DNA of 64,000 nucleotides from Pseudopyrenochaeta lycopersici (Eukaryota; Ascomycota; Dothideomycetes; Pleosporales; Pseudopyrenochaetaceae), in contig NHZP01000014.1 of the NCBI GenBank assembly GCA_003313425.1, forward strand, positions 868,001 to 932,000, written 5' to 3'. Position numbers and translations under genes: made by a program. The notes below the pieces were generated by a model. The model worked only from the letters and a program-made list of their open reading frames with translations, made no database searches and was not told the DNA's origin. Positions 9,206 to 18,987 of the stretch are shown piece by piece. The stretch's first letter is position 1. Every line of letters begins with the position of its first letter.

Positions 9206-11528
9206 ATGACGTCCTCTCCTCGTCCAACAGACCGCCAGACGCGCGACGACGCGCAGGTTCTTCGCTCACTCGTTACCTATACCACCTTCCCTTGCTCTTT
9301 CCTTGCCTGCAAGACCTGCGGCCTTGCCCTGCCACTCAATCGCGTCTGCCCGCACTTCCACGCAGCGCCTCATAACTACGCGACGAAGGACTGCAAGCGC
9401 ATCCTTAGCGCCTGGAGGGCCGTCTATCAGCCTACCCACGCACTCACGATCTAGACCGAGGCCGACCTGCGAGACTGGGTGCCCCCAAGCGATCCAGTCC
9501 CTCCCTGCCCCCAGCTGCCCGTCTACTACACGTTCCACTGCCGCTTCCCTAGCGGACACGACCCTACCCGCCGATGCATATTCATTAGCCGCATATTATT
9601 AAAAGTGCACAACCACTGCACCGAAGCCCATGGCTGGAAGAATCCTAGGAAGCGAGGTGCTCAGCCAAAGGAGTGCCCTTTCAACCAACTACCTGCCGAG
9701 CCGTGGGAGACAGGCGTGCCTGCCCAGCGCCTTACTTCGACTGGCACAGGCACTCGCCTATGGCGCGTCCATGGCCCTCACGGACAGACCGTCCCCATTG
9801 GGCTGCTAAAGAGGCCCGTGTTCGCCGCCCAACAGCAACTGTCCTCCCCCATTAGCCGGGCCCGCGACCAAGGTAGAAACGATAGGAACCAGGCCCAGGA
9901 CCCATGGGCTCAGCTCGAGAAGCAGCTGGACCAGCACAAGGCCCGAACTGCCATCGTGAATATAGCTGTACAGGAACCCTCGCGTGTGTCGCTATGGCAC
10001 CAGAAGACTAAATGGGCAGAGCATCTGGCAGGCGTTGACCTAAACGCTGCCGTAGGCCTCCTTGCACCGCCCTGTCCTTACAACGAGCCAGGCCTGGCTA
10101 CCTTGCTAGAGGCTTTTGACGACATAGTTGATGACGCACGCATGTCTATTCTGTTAGAAAAGGTAAACGAGTTTGCCTTGCACCGCGTAAACAGCTTTAA
10201 CCGAGGCCGCCCTTTTAAGAAGCCTCTGCTTCACAAGCTTCAGAAGAGGACGTACCAGGCATATAAGTGGGTATGGCAAAAACTCCTCTGCTTTGCATAC
10301 CGGCTAGTAGTACAACAGCAACCCCCACAGTTACACTATGCCTTAACGGAAGCCCAGCGGGCAGCTTTCGATCGGATCCGGGACGCCACCGCTAGCAGCG
10401 CCCCGTCTCTGCCTTGGCTTCTAGGCAGCAGCCGCATAAGCAGCTCCCCCTCGACTCAGCGGCGCCCAATGACCCCCCCTATCTATGCCCCATACGGTCG
10501 CCTCTCTAACGCCGCCACCGCCAACAACGCTTCCCACATCTCCGAGCCATAGGCCACGAACCCTACGGCCTCGCCGCCAACAAACCCCTTCTCCAAGCCT
10601 ACCTATAACCCAAGACGGCGAAGACAGCGAGTCCGAAGCACTTAGCTCTGATACTCAGTCCATATTCTGCGACGAATCCATAGCCGCTACGGATTCTCCC
10701 CCATCTGGCACCTCTACGAATTCTACCCACTTCGTCCCCCCACCTGGGCCTACTACGATTAGGGCTTCTCCGCAAGGGTTAGGCAGCTCTCGCATAAAGT
10801 ATGCCTGTCTTGACCTCTGCATCAGTCTTCTAGACCACACGCTGCACGGAAAGCTTACCGACAGTATTGTAGTAGAGTTTCTTGCTGTGCAAGGAATAGA
10901 CCTACAACGGCAAGGGTTTAAAGAGGCGTTGCGGTCTACAAGTGAGCTGCCTGCGTTAGTTAGGATTGCTCAACTCATAGTGGTGCAGTATGCCGTGAGG
11001 GAATCAGAGGCTGGTCGCGCTCTGAGCCCAAACGTGCTTGTTGCTAAGCTTCAGGACAAGTTCATGTGCTACGGCTCCGAGACGCCGATGAACTGGATCC
11101 TTAACCTGCGGGCGTATGGCCAGGCAGTTCGCGACAACACGACAACCCTAGGCCATATGCACTGGTCTGACGATGGGGAGAAACTTACCTACAAGACCAT
11201 GGAAGTTACAATGACTGGCCTTCGCCAGTTTGTACGAAACCAGGTGCGGGAGGCCTATGAGCAGCTGCACGACCTCCTTCTTCTCCCCAAGGGCGATTTC
11301 GAAAGCCGCACGGCAACGATTCCACCACTGCACCTTGCTAGCCTGAGGGATGACCCCAGCATAAGCACGCCTGGCTGGAGCTTCCTACAGGACAAGCGGA
11401 ACAGCCCCGCACCTTCTTTTGCAACCCTGAGGAAGGTCTCTTCTCACTTCTCTACTCTCTGTTGTTTATCTTCTAACCTTCTACGACGTATTTCCTTTTA
11501 TAATACTTCGTCTGACATGGATATATGA
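9206..11528 (+). pseudogene. OrsD-type (DUF3505) protein, N-terminal part only, broken
   Basis: The frame opens at 9206 with a Cys/His region (CKTCGLAL, then H.HAAPH), meets an in-frame TAG at 9452-9454 (a CAG-to-TAG change is likely), and continues to 10552 in the same frame with VPPSDPVPPCPQLPVY, EAHGWKNPRKRG and PWETGVPAQRL. These blocks are typical of the fungal OrsD/DUF3505 family. A second frame (10485-11528), shifted by one base, carries on with YACLDLCISLLDH and the block ending near GWSFLQDKRN (about 11400). After that the sequence no longer resembles the family. Full-length relatives often continue into a RecQ-like helicase, which is absent here. OrsD is named after the orsellinic-acid cluster of Aspergillus, but most family members are repeat-associated and of unknown role. 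I see one nonsense change, one frameshift and a 3' truncation. Confidence 0.75.
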
Positions 11529-11550
11529 CAGCGGCACATAAGCAGTTTCT

Positions 11551-11796
11551 GAAGGCGACAGTATAGAGGATTACTATGACAGTGACTTTGAAGAGAGTTT
11601 GAGCGACACAAGTGACGATACGAGTGATTCGGCATCTGAATATGACCAGCCGAGCAAATTTGAAGGAGAGGGAGAGCTAAGAGATAATAATGAAAGTGGA
11701 AGCGATCGTGACATTTTTGGTTATTCAAGTGAAGACGGCAGCGAGTACAGCTCCAACGATGACTTTTTCAGTTCTAACGATGAATACACTGAATAA
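11551..11796 (+). CDS. Short acidic Ser/Asp/Glu-rich open frame
   Basis: Downstream of the truncated OrsD-type gene a frame of about 80 codons encodes an almost purely acidic, serine-rich stretch (SDTSDDTSDSASEYD, later SSEDGSEYSSNDD) ending at TAA. The first ATG is at 11599. It could be the acidic N- or C-terminal tail of a lost transposase or helicase. There is no domain and no evidence of expression. Confidence 0.25.
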   Translation, partial: EGDSIEDYYDSDFEESLSDTSDDTSDSASEYDQPSKFEGEGELRDNNESGSDRDIFGYSSEDGSEYSSNDDFFSSNDEYTE

Positions 11797-12017
11797 TAGA
11801 GACTGTCTTGAAGTGTTGAACATCGTGGTGGCTGAGACACGTAACAGAGTTGGAGCGAGCATATATAAGAGCTGCATCCCACTAGCCTGTAGAACATATA
11901 CAATCAATGAACAGCTATCACTTGTCTCAACAACCTCATTTACAGAGGCAGGCCCATGAAATAAAATGAGGTCAACTCCCGAGATGGTGCTTGCCGTCTT
12001 CGTAATCTAACTTAACT

Positions 12018-12040
12018 TACCAAACAATCGTTGTTTGGTA
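12018..12040. repeat. Perfect 23-nt hairpin beside a MITE
   Basis: TACCAAACAA-TCG-TTGTTTGGTA is a perfect inverted repeat ending 2 bp left of the TA target site of the element at 12045. Confidence 0.6.
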
Positions 12041-12044
12041 GGTA

Positions 12045-12614
12045 ACGTCCGTCCCTACAAAACGAGCCACCCTATGTAACGAGCCACTTTTTCGTCCAGA
12101 CTTTCAGAGTCAGGCTATTATAGCTATATAAGGTCAAATTCAATGCGTATCTATACTGCAGCTGTATTTCTTAAAGCTTATTATCCTCCAACAAAAAATA
12201 GATCACTGTTAACTATACAATCGTTTGTTTTATTAATGCTGTCTATCAACCCTCTACTACTACACCCCCTGTTTATTAACGTTAGTAGGTCTCTATCAAG
12301 TGTTTAGATAATTAAAAAGAAAGCCTAGATCTTAGAGGCTAGGATTATAGCTTCTAAAGTTTAATTTAAGGTTATAAGTGTGTATTCTAGCAGTTTCTCC
12401 GCACGAGGATCTATAATAGAGAAGGTACAGCACGATTAGTAGCCTAAATAGTATTATACCACTTACTTTTAGAGGCTTAGAGGTTTAAAGAACAGTAATA
12501 GCAGATTAATATATATTAAAGATAACATTGTATAACTGTAGTAGCGCGATTCCGAAGGTCCGGACGAAAAAGTAGCTTGTTACATAGGGTAGCTCGCTTC
12601 GTAGGGACGGACGT
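12045..12614. mobile_element. 570-bp non-autonomous TA-flanked element (MITE)
   Basis: The ends are terminal inverted repeats of about 60 bp: the left end starts ACGTCCGTCCCTAC and includes CCTATGTAAC and CTTTTTCGTCC, and the right end is its reverse complement. The arms differ almost only by C/T and G/A exchanges, as RIP produces. TA duplications flank at 12043-12044 and 12615-12616. The 450-bp interior is AT-rich and non-coding. The TA target places it with Tc1/mariner/pogo elements. Confidence 0.85.
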
Positions 12615-12788
12615 TAGACTATCATATACGATAATATTTTTATAATTAGGTAACTTGTAACTTAACTTTGCGAGGAACATCTACTTATACATTATAACTA
12701 TCGCTTATTACAGCAGGCGCGTTAGTCAAGAGAGCTAACTAATTTAATTAGTTAGGGAGAAGATCACACATCAGGGGCTCTAAAGCTA

Positions 12789-13654
12789 ACATCACTTACT
12801 GCGTAGCAGGACACGGTTAAGAATAGGAAGAAGAAGTAATAATAATTCTGCGTGCAAGCTAGAGACCTATATATACAGATTAATAGCTAAGGGTGCGTTT
12901 TAGGAATAGCTCATCACATCACATCACCGTTTGTAATAAGCCGTTACATCACGTGTCCTGGCTGTTAAAGCAAGTAATTGTGTTTATTATTATTTTTCTA
13001 CAGGCGTAGTGCCTCACTCTTATATATATACCTACAGCCCCTGTCACGTATTACTGTTTCAGTCACTGTAATATTTAACACTAGCATCTAACTAGGTGTG
13101 TATGTCATAAACCAACAGACACATAGTGTAACGAGACACTACCTTAACCGGACCTTCGGTCTCGCACCACAAAATCTATCAAGTATCGCAATTAACATAT
13201 GTAAATCTACTCCTATCCTTCTCTTCGCATATAGTGCTCTAGTAATAAAAGAAGCTATATTTTAAGAAAGTATACCTTACTAAATAGGTATAGACTACAC
13301 AGAGAAATTCCTAGAATATATAATTTCTACTTAATAGTAACCTAAAAGTCTCTAATCTTTATCTTTAGACTCTAAGCTTCTTCTCTAGTCTTCTAAATAC
13401 CTAGTAAGTATCTACTATTGCCAGCAAACAGGGGGGTATTAAGGAAGAGTTAACTAGTAGCGTCTATAAAATAGTTAACAGCGTAACTAATATTATGCTT
13501 TTCTTTATTAGAAGCCGACGTAATAGGAGAATAATAGCTATAAGACTAATGCATATACTGCTTATATCTATATACGTGCGGTGTAGTAGTTACAGTAGGC
13601 CAGAAAAAAAATTGTCCTATTACATAGTGTGTCCCGCCACGCAGTAAGTAACGT
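12789..13654. mobile_element. Probable second TA-type non-autonomous element, decayed
   Basis: The left end ACATCACTTACTGCGTAGCA at 12789 matches the reverse complement of the right end at 13654 (ACGTTACTTACTGCGTGGCG), with further weaker similarity inward (GGACAC...AATAGGA). A TA precedes the left end; the right end is followed by AA, so the duplication is not clean. The interior is AT-rich without coding frames. Like the MITE at 12045 and the pogo element at 29144, it begins AC(A/G)T. Confidence 0.5.
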
Positions 13655-13994
13655 AAGTAAGAGATACGCAGATTAGGCTAGCCTTAATCGTAATCATAAT
13701 TACTAGGAGGGAGCTATCTAACCTCAGACTATTGCTAGATAACTTATAACGGCAAGCCCTTATAGCGGTAACTAAACCCCTTATCTAATATGTGTAATAG
13801 CAGGCACACGTAAAAATAAAAGCTACCTATAGCTGCACTAGTTTTTAAAGCAATAATTTATATATTAAAGACCTAAATACTAAAGCTAGGAAAACACTAA
13901 AGAAAGCATACAAAAGACTAAGCGCAGCTCTGCCTATCTCTACATCTAACTAGACACCAGAAGCTTCCCGTACGTTATTAAGCTCTAAAACTCT

Positions 13995-16440
13995 AACCTA
14001 TTACTTTATAAGACGAATTTTATGCACAGTATAAAGGTAGTATCTTATTTCTTCTGTAGATGCATATAGTATCTAGCATATTAGATAGGGGCATAATAAG
14101 GGGAATTATGCAAGGCGTTTCAGATAACTCTTAATATAGTTCTTAAGGTTTTAGTAACCTTTCTAGCGTCTTTTATAATATATAGAACTAAAAGGACACC
14201 TTCCCTTACGTATTAATAGACTACGCTAGACTAGCACGCTATACACTGTATCCGTAGGATCGTTTTTAGGACACTAATATATTTCCTTAAAAAACTTAGC
14301 GCAGTTAAAGCAGAACTATACTCTATAAACTGTGCAATAGCAGTCTAATAGATATAGACCACGCCAGAAACTCTTAAGCCTCTTAAGATCTTCAGAGTAA
14401 TATAGGCAATTTCCTTACTTAGTAACTAGCTTAACTAGGTAAGAGTATTAGACGCAGAATAGTTCAGGTTTCGCTAGACACATTAATAGCTTAATACTCT
14501 CTACAAAAGAGACTTCATTAGGGGACTATAAAGTCTTAATAACACGCGCCTAAAGAGGGTTATACTTAAGTATTTATTTAAATTTAGGTAACAGCTTTAG
14601 CTAAATATAGACTATAGTTATCTTCTTTAGGTTAGGTTCTTCTTTAAGGTCGCTAGATCCGCTACTCAGCCTATTATTTACCTTAAGTTCTAATTAACCG
14701 TCGCTTAAAGTACTATAGACAGTAGGAATTTCACAGCTAGCCTCCTTATAGTAGGCTTCTTATTCTCGTATAAACTACTTCCTACGAGCTTTCCTTATAA
14801 CAAAATTAGAACGGGCCTTAGGATACGCCCTAGCTACTTCTTTAATAATATTACTTAGAATTACAGCTTGCGTACTAAGGATAGAGTACCCTAGCTTAGG
14901 CGCGTTAATATCTCGTGTAAAACTAATACTCTAGATAAAGTCTATATAGTTAGTATCTTATAGCTTATTATAAGCTACGGCCTAGGCGTTAACCCTAATC
15001 TTTAGTGCCGCATAGATATGCTAGATACGTTCTCCTGCATAACTTAGGGCTTCTTTCATTTAACTAGAGGATACTTTTGCTAAAATAATTTAATTATTAA
15101 GTTCGTATAAAGAGCAGAGAATAACAACTACCTTCTAATTTATTAGCAACGCCTCGCTGAAAGGTATACGTTATAACAGGCTCCTTATATCTATATTACT
15201 TATATATATCCTTAATCAGGGCACTTAAAGAAACCGCAGTTATAATTCTATCTAATAAGATCTTTATTCCTTCTACTTTACAGAAGATAGGTAAATTTTT
15301 CTTATTATCTTTTATTTTAAAGATTCTTAAATTTGCAGTTAGTCGTATCTAACGATTCTTAAAGTCCTCAGGCGTCTTCTACTTGACAAACACGTCATCT
15401 ACTAAGGCAAGTGCAAGGAACTTTTAAACAGGGCACCTAAAACGCTCTCTAGGTTCTATTACCTCTTTTAATAAGATACTTTTCCTGTTTTATAATAAGC
15501 CTTTTAGAAAAATATATTTTAGAGGATATTATAGCTTACACCTTACCCTCGTTTCCTCTAAGAAATTTCTAGTTGCGCAACCAAACGTTAATGTAATATC
15601 GTAATAGTCCTCCCTATCGTACAAGGCTAAGAGTAATATCTCTATAGTGCCAGCCTTCATTAGAACCCCTATAGGTAGACGACTCAGTAATCTCTCTAGT
15701 CTGTAGGCCCTAGGCGGTAACAGCGTCAAGCTACAGTAAAAATTAAACATCAGTCAGTAGATAAATATGCACACGTTTACTACAGTTCTAGAGGAAGTAA
15801 ATTATCTTATTAGAGTCTACGCCGTATGCTACGGACTTATGCCTTACTACTATATAGGCACTATCTGTCTTTTCTAATAACTTAATAAACTAAAAGTGTA
15901 ATTAGTATATAGCGTTCTTTACGTTAAGATTCTTCCTAACTTACTTCTTTTATAACCTTTTTCTCTTTCTGTTTATAATAATAACCTAGCCCTAGCTTAA
16001 CAGAGCAATATATCTATTTAAATTCCTTACAAAGTGTCTCTAAGGTAAGGCGCCGGCCCAATCTAGCTTGTCCTGTTTTTAATCTCTATTTTAAGTATGC
16101 CTTAATCTAGTAGAGAGGAGGTGCAGTCTGCAATAGCTTTAATATTTTAATTTCCTTAGCTAGTAATAGTAAATTAACGGCAAATCTAAGGATCTTAGCA
16201 TTTCCTTAAAGAAGAGTTAGGCTAAAAGTTAGATAAACCTCTTCTATAACTAGATTAATTAGCACACCCTACCTTTCTTATAATTAGTAGCGGCTTTAAT
16301 AAGTAAGATAGGTCTAGTAGACTCTAAAGCGACAGCGGCTATGTTATTAAAAAGGTCTATAGCTTAATAATGTCTTAAGCAATATTTAAGTAGGTGTGAA
16401 GTTAATGTTAACAAAAAATTAAAAGCAGGAAACCGTTAAT
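13995..16440 (-). pseudogene. FluG-domain/DUF3435-like gene, heavily RIP-degraded
   Basis: All frames are littered with TAA/TAG, but minus-strand frames still read as a family relic. Near 16000-16200 there is YLKWRLK.G....RRLTLETLCKEF (tolerating stops), and at 15750-15530 a 73-codon open island ends in DREDYYDITLTF and TRNFLEE, like the LxRDxxGG..I.L.F...TK.FL block of FluG-domain proteins. Near 14230-13995 a C-terminal zinc-finger-like region has RCPF, LLCPYLICQ and TVHKIRL, where Tyr stands at positions expected to be His (CAC to TAC). This family (PF11917) includes the tyrosine recombinases called captains of Starship elements. Assignment is from recalled family pattern and is moderate. 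The 5' region continues to 16750, where similarity to the second copy stops. Confidence 0.5.
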
Positions 16441-16750
16441 TTATACATATTCTTAAGTATTAGAAGCTTTGAACTCTTATAACAAGATAAGCTTATATTC
16501 GTTTATTTAAATTTAAGAACATGCTTCGTGTTTGTTGTTTGATGCAGTGGTCAGATCCTATAATTAGGATTAGCTGCGCCGCCAAGATAGCAACCCTATG
16601 CTATTGTTTTAATTCGGTATTTAACATTTGCCGCTACAACTAACGGTTTTCGAATTTGCTATTCCAGCTTTACCATGCAATACACCCTTGTCTAAAGCCT
16701 GGTAAATCATGGCATCGGCTGGTAGTTCCACTAAACCACCGATGCAAGAT
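15768..16750 (-). repeat. Copy A of a 0.9-1.0 kb direct repeat (5' part of the FluG-like element)
   Basis: This segment is shared with 22112-23030 in the same orientation; differences are mostly C/T or G/A plus a deletion of about 70 bp in copy B. The similarity covers the 5' third of the pseudogene and about 310 bp upstream of it, and ends in both copies right after CCACCGATGCAA. That common edge is a good candidate for the terminus of a mobile element. Confidence 0.75.
16711..16745 (-). repeat. Terminal hairpin resembling a shrunken tRNA-Gly
   Basis: On the minus strand the sequence starts GCATCGGTGGTTTAGTGG, like the 5' end of eukaryotic tRNA-Gly with its A box, and closes 17 nt later with CCGATGCC. 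The two 7-nt ends pair perfectly as an acceptor stem would. Anticodon and T arms are missing, so it is not a functional tRNA. Copy B has the same structure with one stem mismatch. Confidence 0.45.
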
Positions 16751-17390
16751 TATCTTTGAATGAAAGTAGTGCTGAAAACAAACAATATAATGTCACATTT
16801 TGAATTTTGCAATTAAAACTTACTAGCAAACTTCAGCATCTATTCTAATAAGTTAATTATATCTTAGGAAGAATATTTATACAGGCAGGTTTAGACATAT
16901 TCATTTTAGGTTACTACTTGAGATTAAATAACAAAGTAAAACTGTAAGTTCATATACATATTTTTATCTCTTAATAATAGCTTACTTATAACGTATAGTT
17001 TCAGGCAATAGTACTTGCTTCACACCACAGATAATGGTAGAGGGATGGTTCTGTATTACTGTACCTCAGCTATGGGAGAGAATAATACTTGTCCTCCCCG
17101 CTCCACGCGTTGGTGTAGGTTTTGAGCGGGTCTTTGTCAGGCTATAGCGCTGAGGGCGCTAACAGCTGAGGTTCAAGGACTGCAGGCCAAGAACCAAGCG
17201 TTGAGGGCCGCTGGCTGGCTACCAGTATGACATTAAGTACTATTCTACTCAGCTTGATCTGCACTTAGCAGATCATTGTTACCTTTTGGTTGCCTGGCGC
17301 AGTGGGAGTAGACCTGTGTCCTGACAGTCTTTCGCTGCGCACGCTAGCTCTTAGAACGGCGTAGCGCAATAGTACTGCAACATCATTTAA
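16751..17390. other. Intergenic, no gene recognised
   Basis: AT-rich to about 17080, then a more GC-rich island. Within it a plus-strand stretch at about 17150-17230 reads as a short coiled-coil-like peptide (ALRALTAEVQGLQAKNQALR) ending in TGA. It could be a fragment of a retroelement gag or a transposase tail, but is too short to assign. Confidence 0.4.
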
Positions 17391-17486
17391 GGAGCTTAAC
17401 TAATATCTATAATAACTTTAAAGTAAAGATATCTCGTTACATTATTAACCTCTACTTTAAGTTATTATAGATATTAGTTAAGCTCC
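17391..17486. repeat. Near-perfect 96-bp foldback
   Basis: GGAGCTTAACTAATATCTAT and the following 15 bases recur in reverse complement at 17452-17486 with a single extra T in one arm; the loop is about 23 bp. ATTTA(A/G) extends the symmetry outward on both sides. The arms show no RIP-type differences, so the structure is young or under constraint. Confidence 0.75.
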
Positions 17487-17768
17487 CTAAATATGCGTAT
17501 AAGTTATAGAGTTTCTGTAGTATACTGAACTTACTCTATTCCTCTGCGGCTTATGCCTTTATAATATTACCCTCTTCTTCATTCTTAGCTAGTTTAAACT
17601 GCTAGCTGTACGCCTTGATAATCCCCTCTTACATATCCTCTTGAACGTTCTTTGCAATGTTTGCATCAACTTCGAAAGAGAAACGCTTGAACGATCAGGT
17701 TCATGACATAGCCACTGCAACGTAGTCGCCTGGCAACTAAATTAAACCCATCAAATTCTTTTGCAATG

Positions 17769-18369
17769 TCACTCAGCTATCTGTTGCATAATTTTTGTAG
17801 CGTTCTTGAGCTCGCTCTTAATCTGATCGAGGGGTTGTGCGGTGTGTTCCGCAGTAGCTTTGGCCTCAGTTTGTGCTACTCTGGGGGCGTCACAGATAGT
17901 GAGGCCAAGATGTCGCCATGACATCTCATAGTAGTGGGCGCTACTTTTGAAGTGTTGACTAGTCGTTTGGCGTCTTGAGCGGACTTTACGTACGATTAGT
18001 GCATTGATTCCAGAAATTGAAGGACTCGCTTTTGCCGTGCTTTCTTCTTGGGGCAACTGGTCCTGTTTTGCAGCATGAAGTGAGGCGGCTCGGAATAACG
18101 TATCTGGAACGGATCGGAGCTGAGCAGAAATCGCAGCAGAAATTGAGTAGGATTGAATGAATAATGCATAGTAAACTATGATAAATTTTGACCGACAAAT
18201 CGAATGTACTATACAGGTAAAAATACATGAAATGCAAAACTAGCCACAAATAGCACATTCTGACTCCATCACTGCGGGAAGAGACATCCAGAAAGTCTGA
18301 GCGAGACCTTACCACGTCTTCGGTACTTTCGGGACTGGGAGCCGAGTCAAGGATAGCTAATGGGATCAA
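17769..18369 (-). CDS. Possible two-exon hypothetical gene
   Basis: A minus-strand frame starts at 18369 (MIPLAILDSAPSPESTEDVV) and meets a GTAAGG donor near 18315. A later frame, open from about 18120 to the stop at 17769 after a CAG acceptor near 18060, reads QLPQEESTAKASPSISGINA and ends KNATKIMQQIAE. Joined, they would give a small soluble protein of roughly 115-130 residues. No domain is recognised. The AT-rich surroundings and lack of recognisable homology keep confidence low. Confidence 0.25.
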
Positions 18370-18660
18370 CTAATAGAAGTGGAGTCAAATACCAAGTCTT
18401 TCCGGTTCAAAGCCTTCGGATATGTTGACTTGGATTCACGTTAAGAAACAAAGAGCTAAGTTTAAGGATATCTAGCAGGATCAAGTAATGGAAGCGGGGT
18501 TAAATACCAACTCTTTCCCGGTCAAAGCCTTCGGATGTGTTAACTAGATAGGTGTTAAAAAAAAGAGCTACGTTTAAGGATATCTAGCGGAATCAAGTAA
18601 CAGAAGCGGGGTCAGTAGCCCACCAACTCTTTCCGGGCCGAAGCCTTCGGATGTGTTGAC
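18349..18660. promoter_or_regulatory. Three tandem ~113-bp repeats with CreA-like sites upstream of the beta-glucosidase
   Basis: Units begin AAGGATA.CTA at about 18349, 18464 and 18576 and share AATACCAA.TCTTTCCGG and AAGCCTTCGGAT.TGTTGAC. Each unit holds, at the same internal position, a hexamer fitting the fungal CreA/Mig1 consensus SYGGRG: GTGGAG at 18379, GCGGGG at 18494 and GCGGGG at 18606. The array ends about 330 bp before the start codon of a GH3 beta-glucosidase, a gene class commonly under carbon-catabolite repression. A regulatory role is inferred from position and motif only. Confidence 0.5.
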
Positions 18661-18987
18661 TGTGATGTGCGATATGTAACTTTAAATCGAATTGATTAGC
18701 AATCTGCGCAAACACAGTCGGCTGAATAAATTCCCTCGCCAATGATTGGAAGAAATGTACCAATTCAGGGCCTATCGGCAAAACTGCGGCCTAGGATTAC
18801 CACAGCAATTGCCCCGCAAACACTAACTTAGTGCCTATGCTTATTTACCTTACAGAACTTCGATGGCATCAGGCTATGAATTCTATAAAGTCGTCCAGTC
18901 CGCCTGAATTCTATTATTTTTATCATCGTAAATTCAATCCGTTTGTCTCGAAGTGTGACACCTATTTTATTTCATCTCTTTGCAAAG

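Noticed and set aside
9479..11528. Helitron interpretation of the OrsD-type gene
   Set aside because: No Rep/HUH motif, no helicase and no TC...CTRR ends were seen. The Cys/His and PWETGV blocks fit OrsD/DUF3505 instead.
13112..13640. Alternative element boundaries using CACATAGTGTAAC at 13112 as the left end
   Set aside because: The match to the right end is short and interrupted; the pair at 12789 and 13654 aligns better and over more bases.
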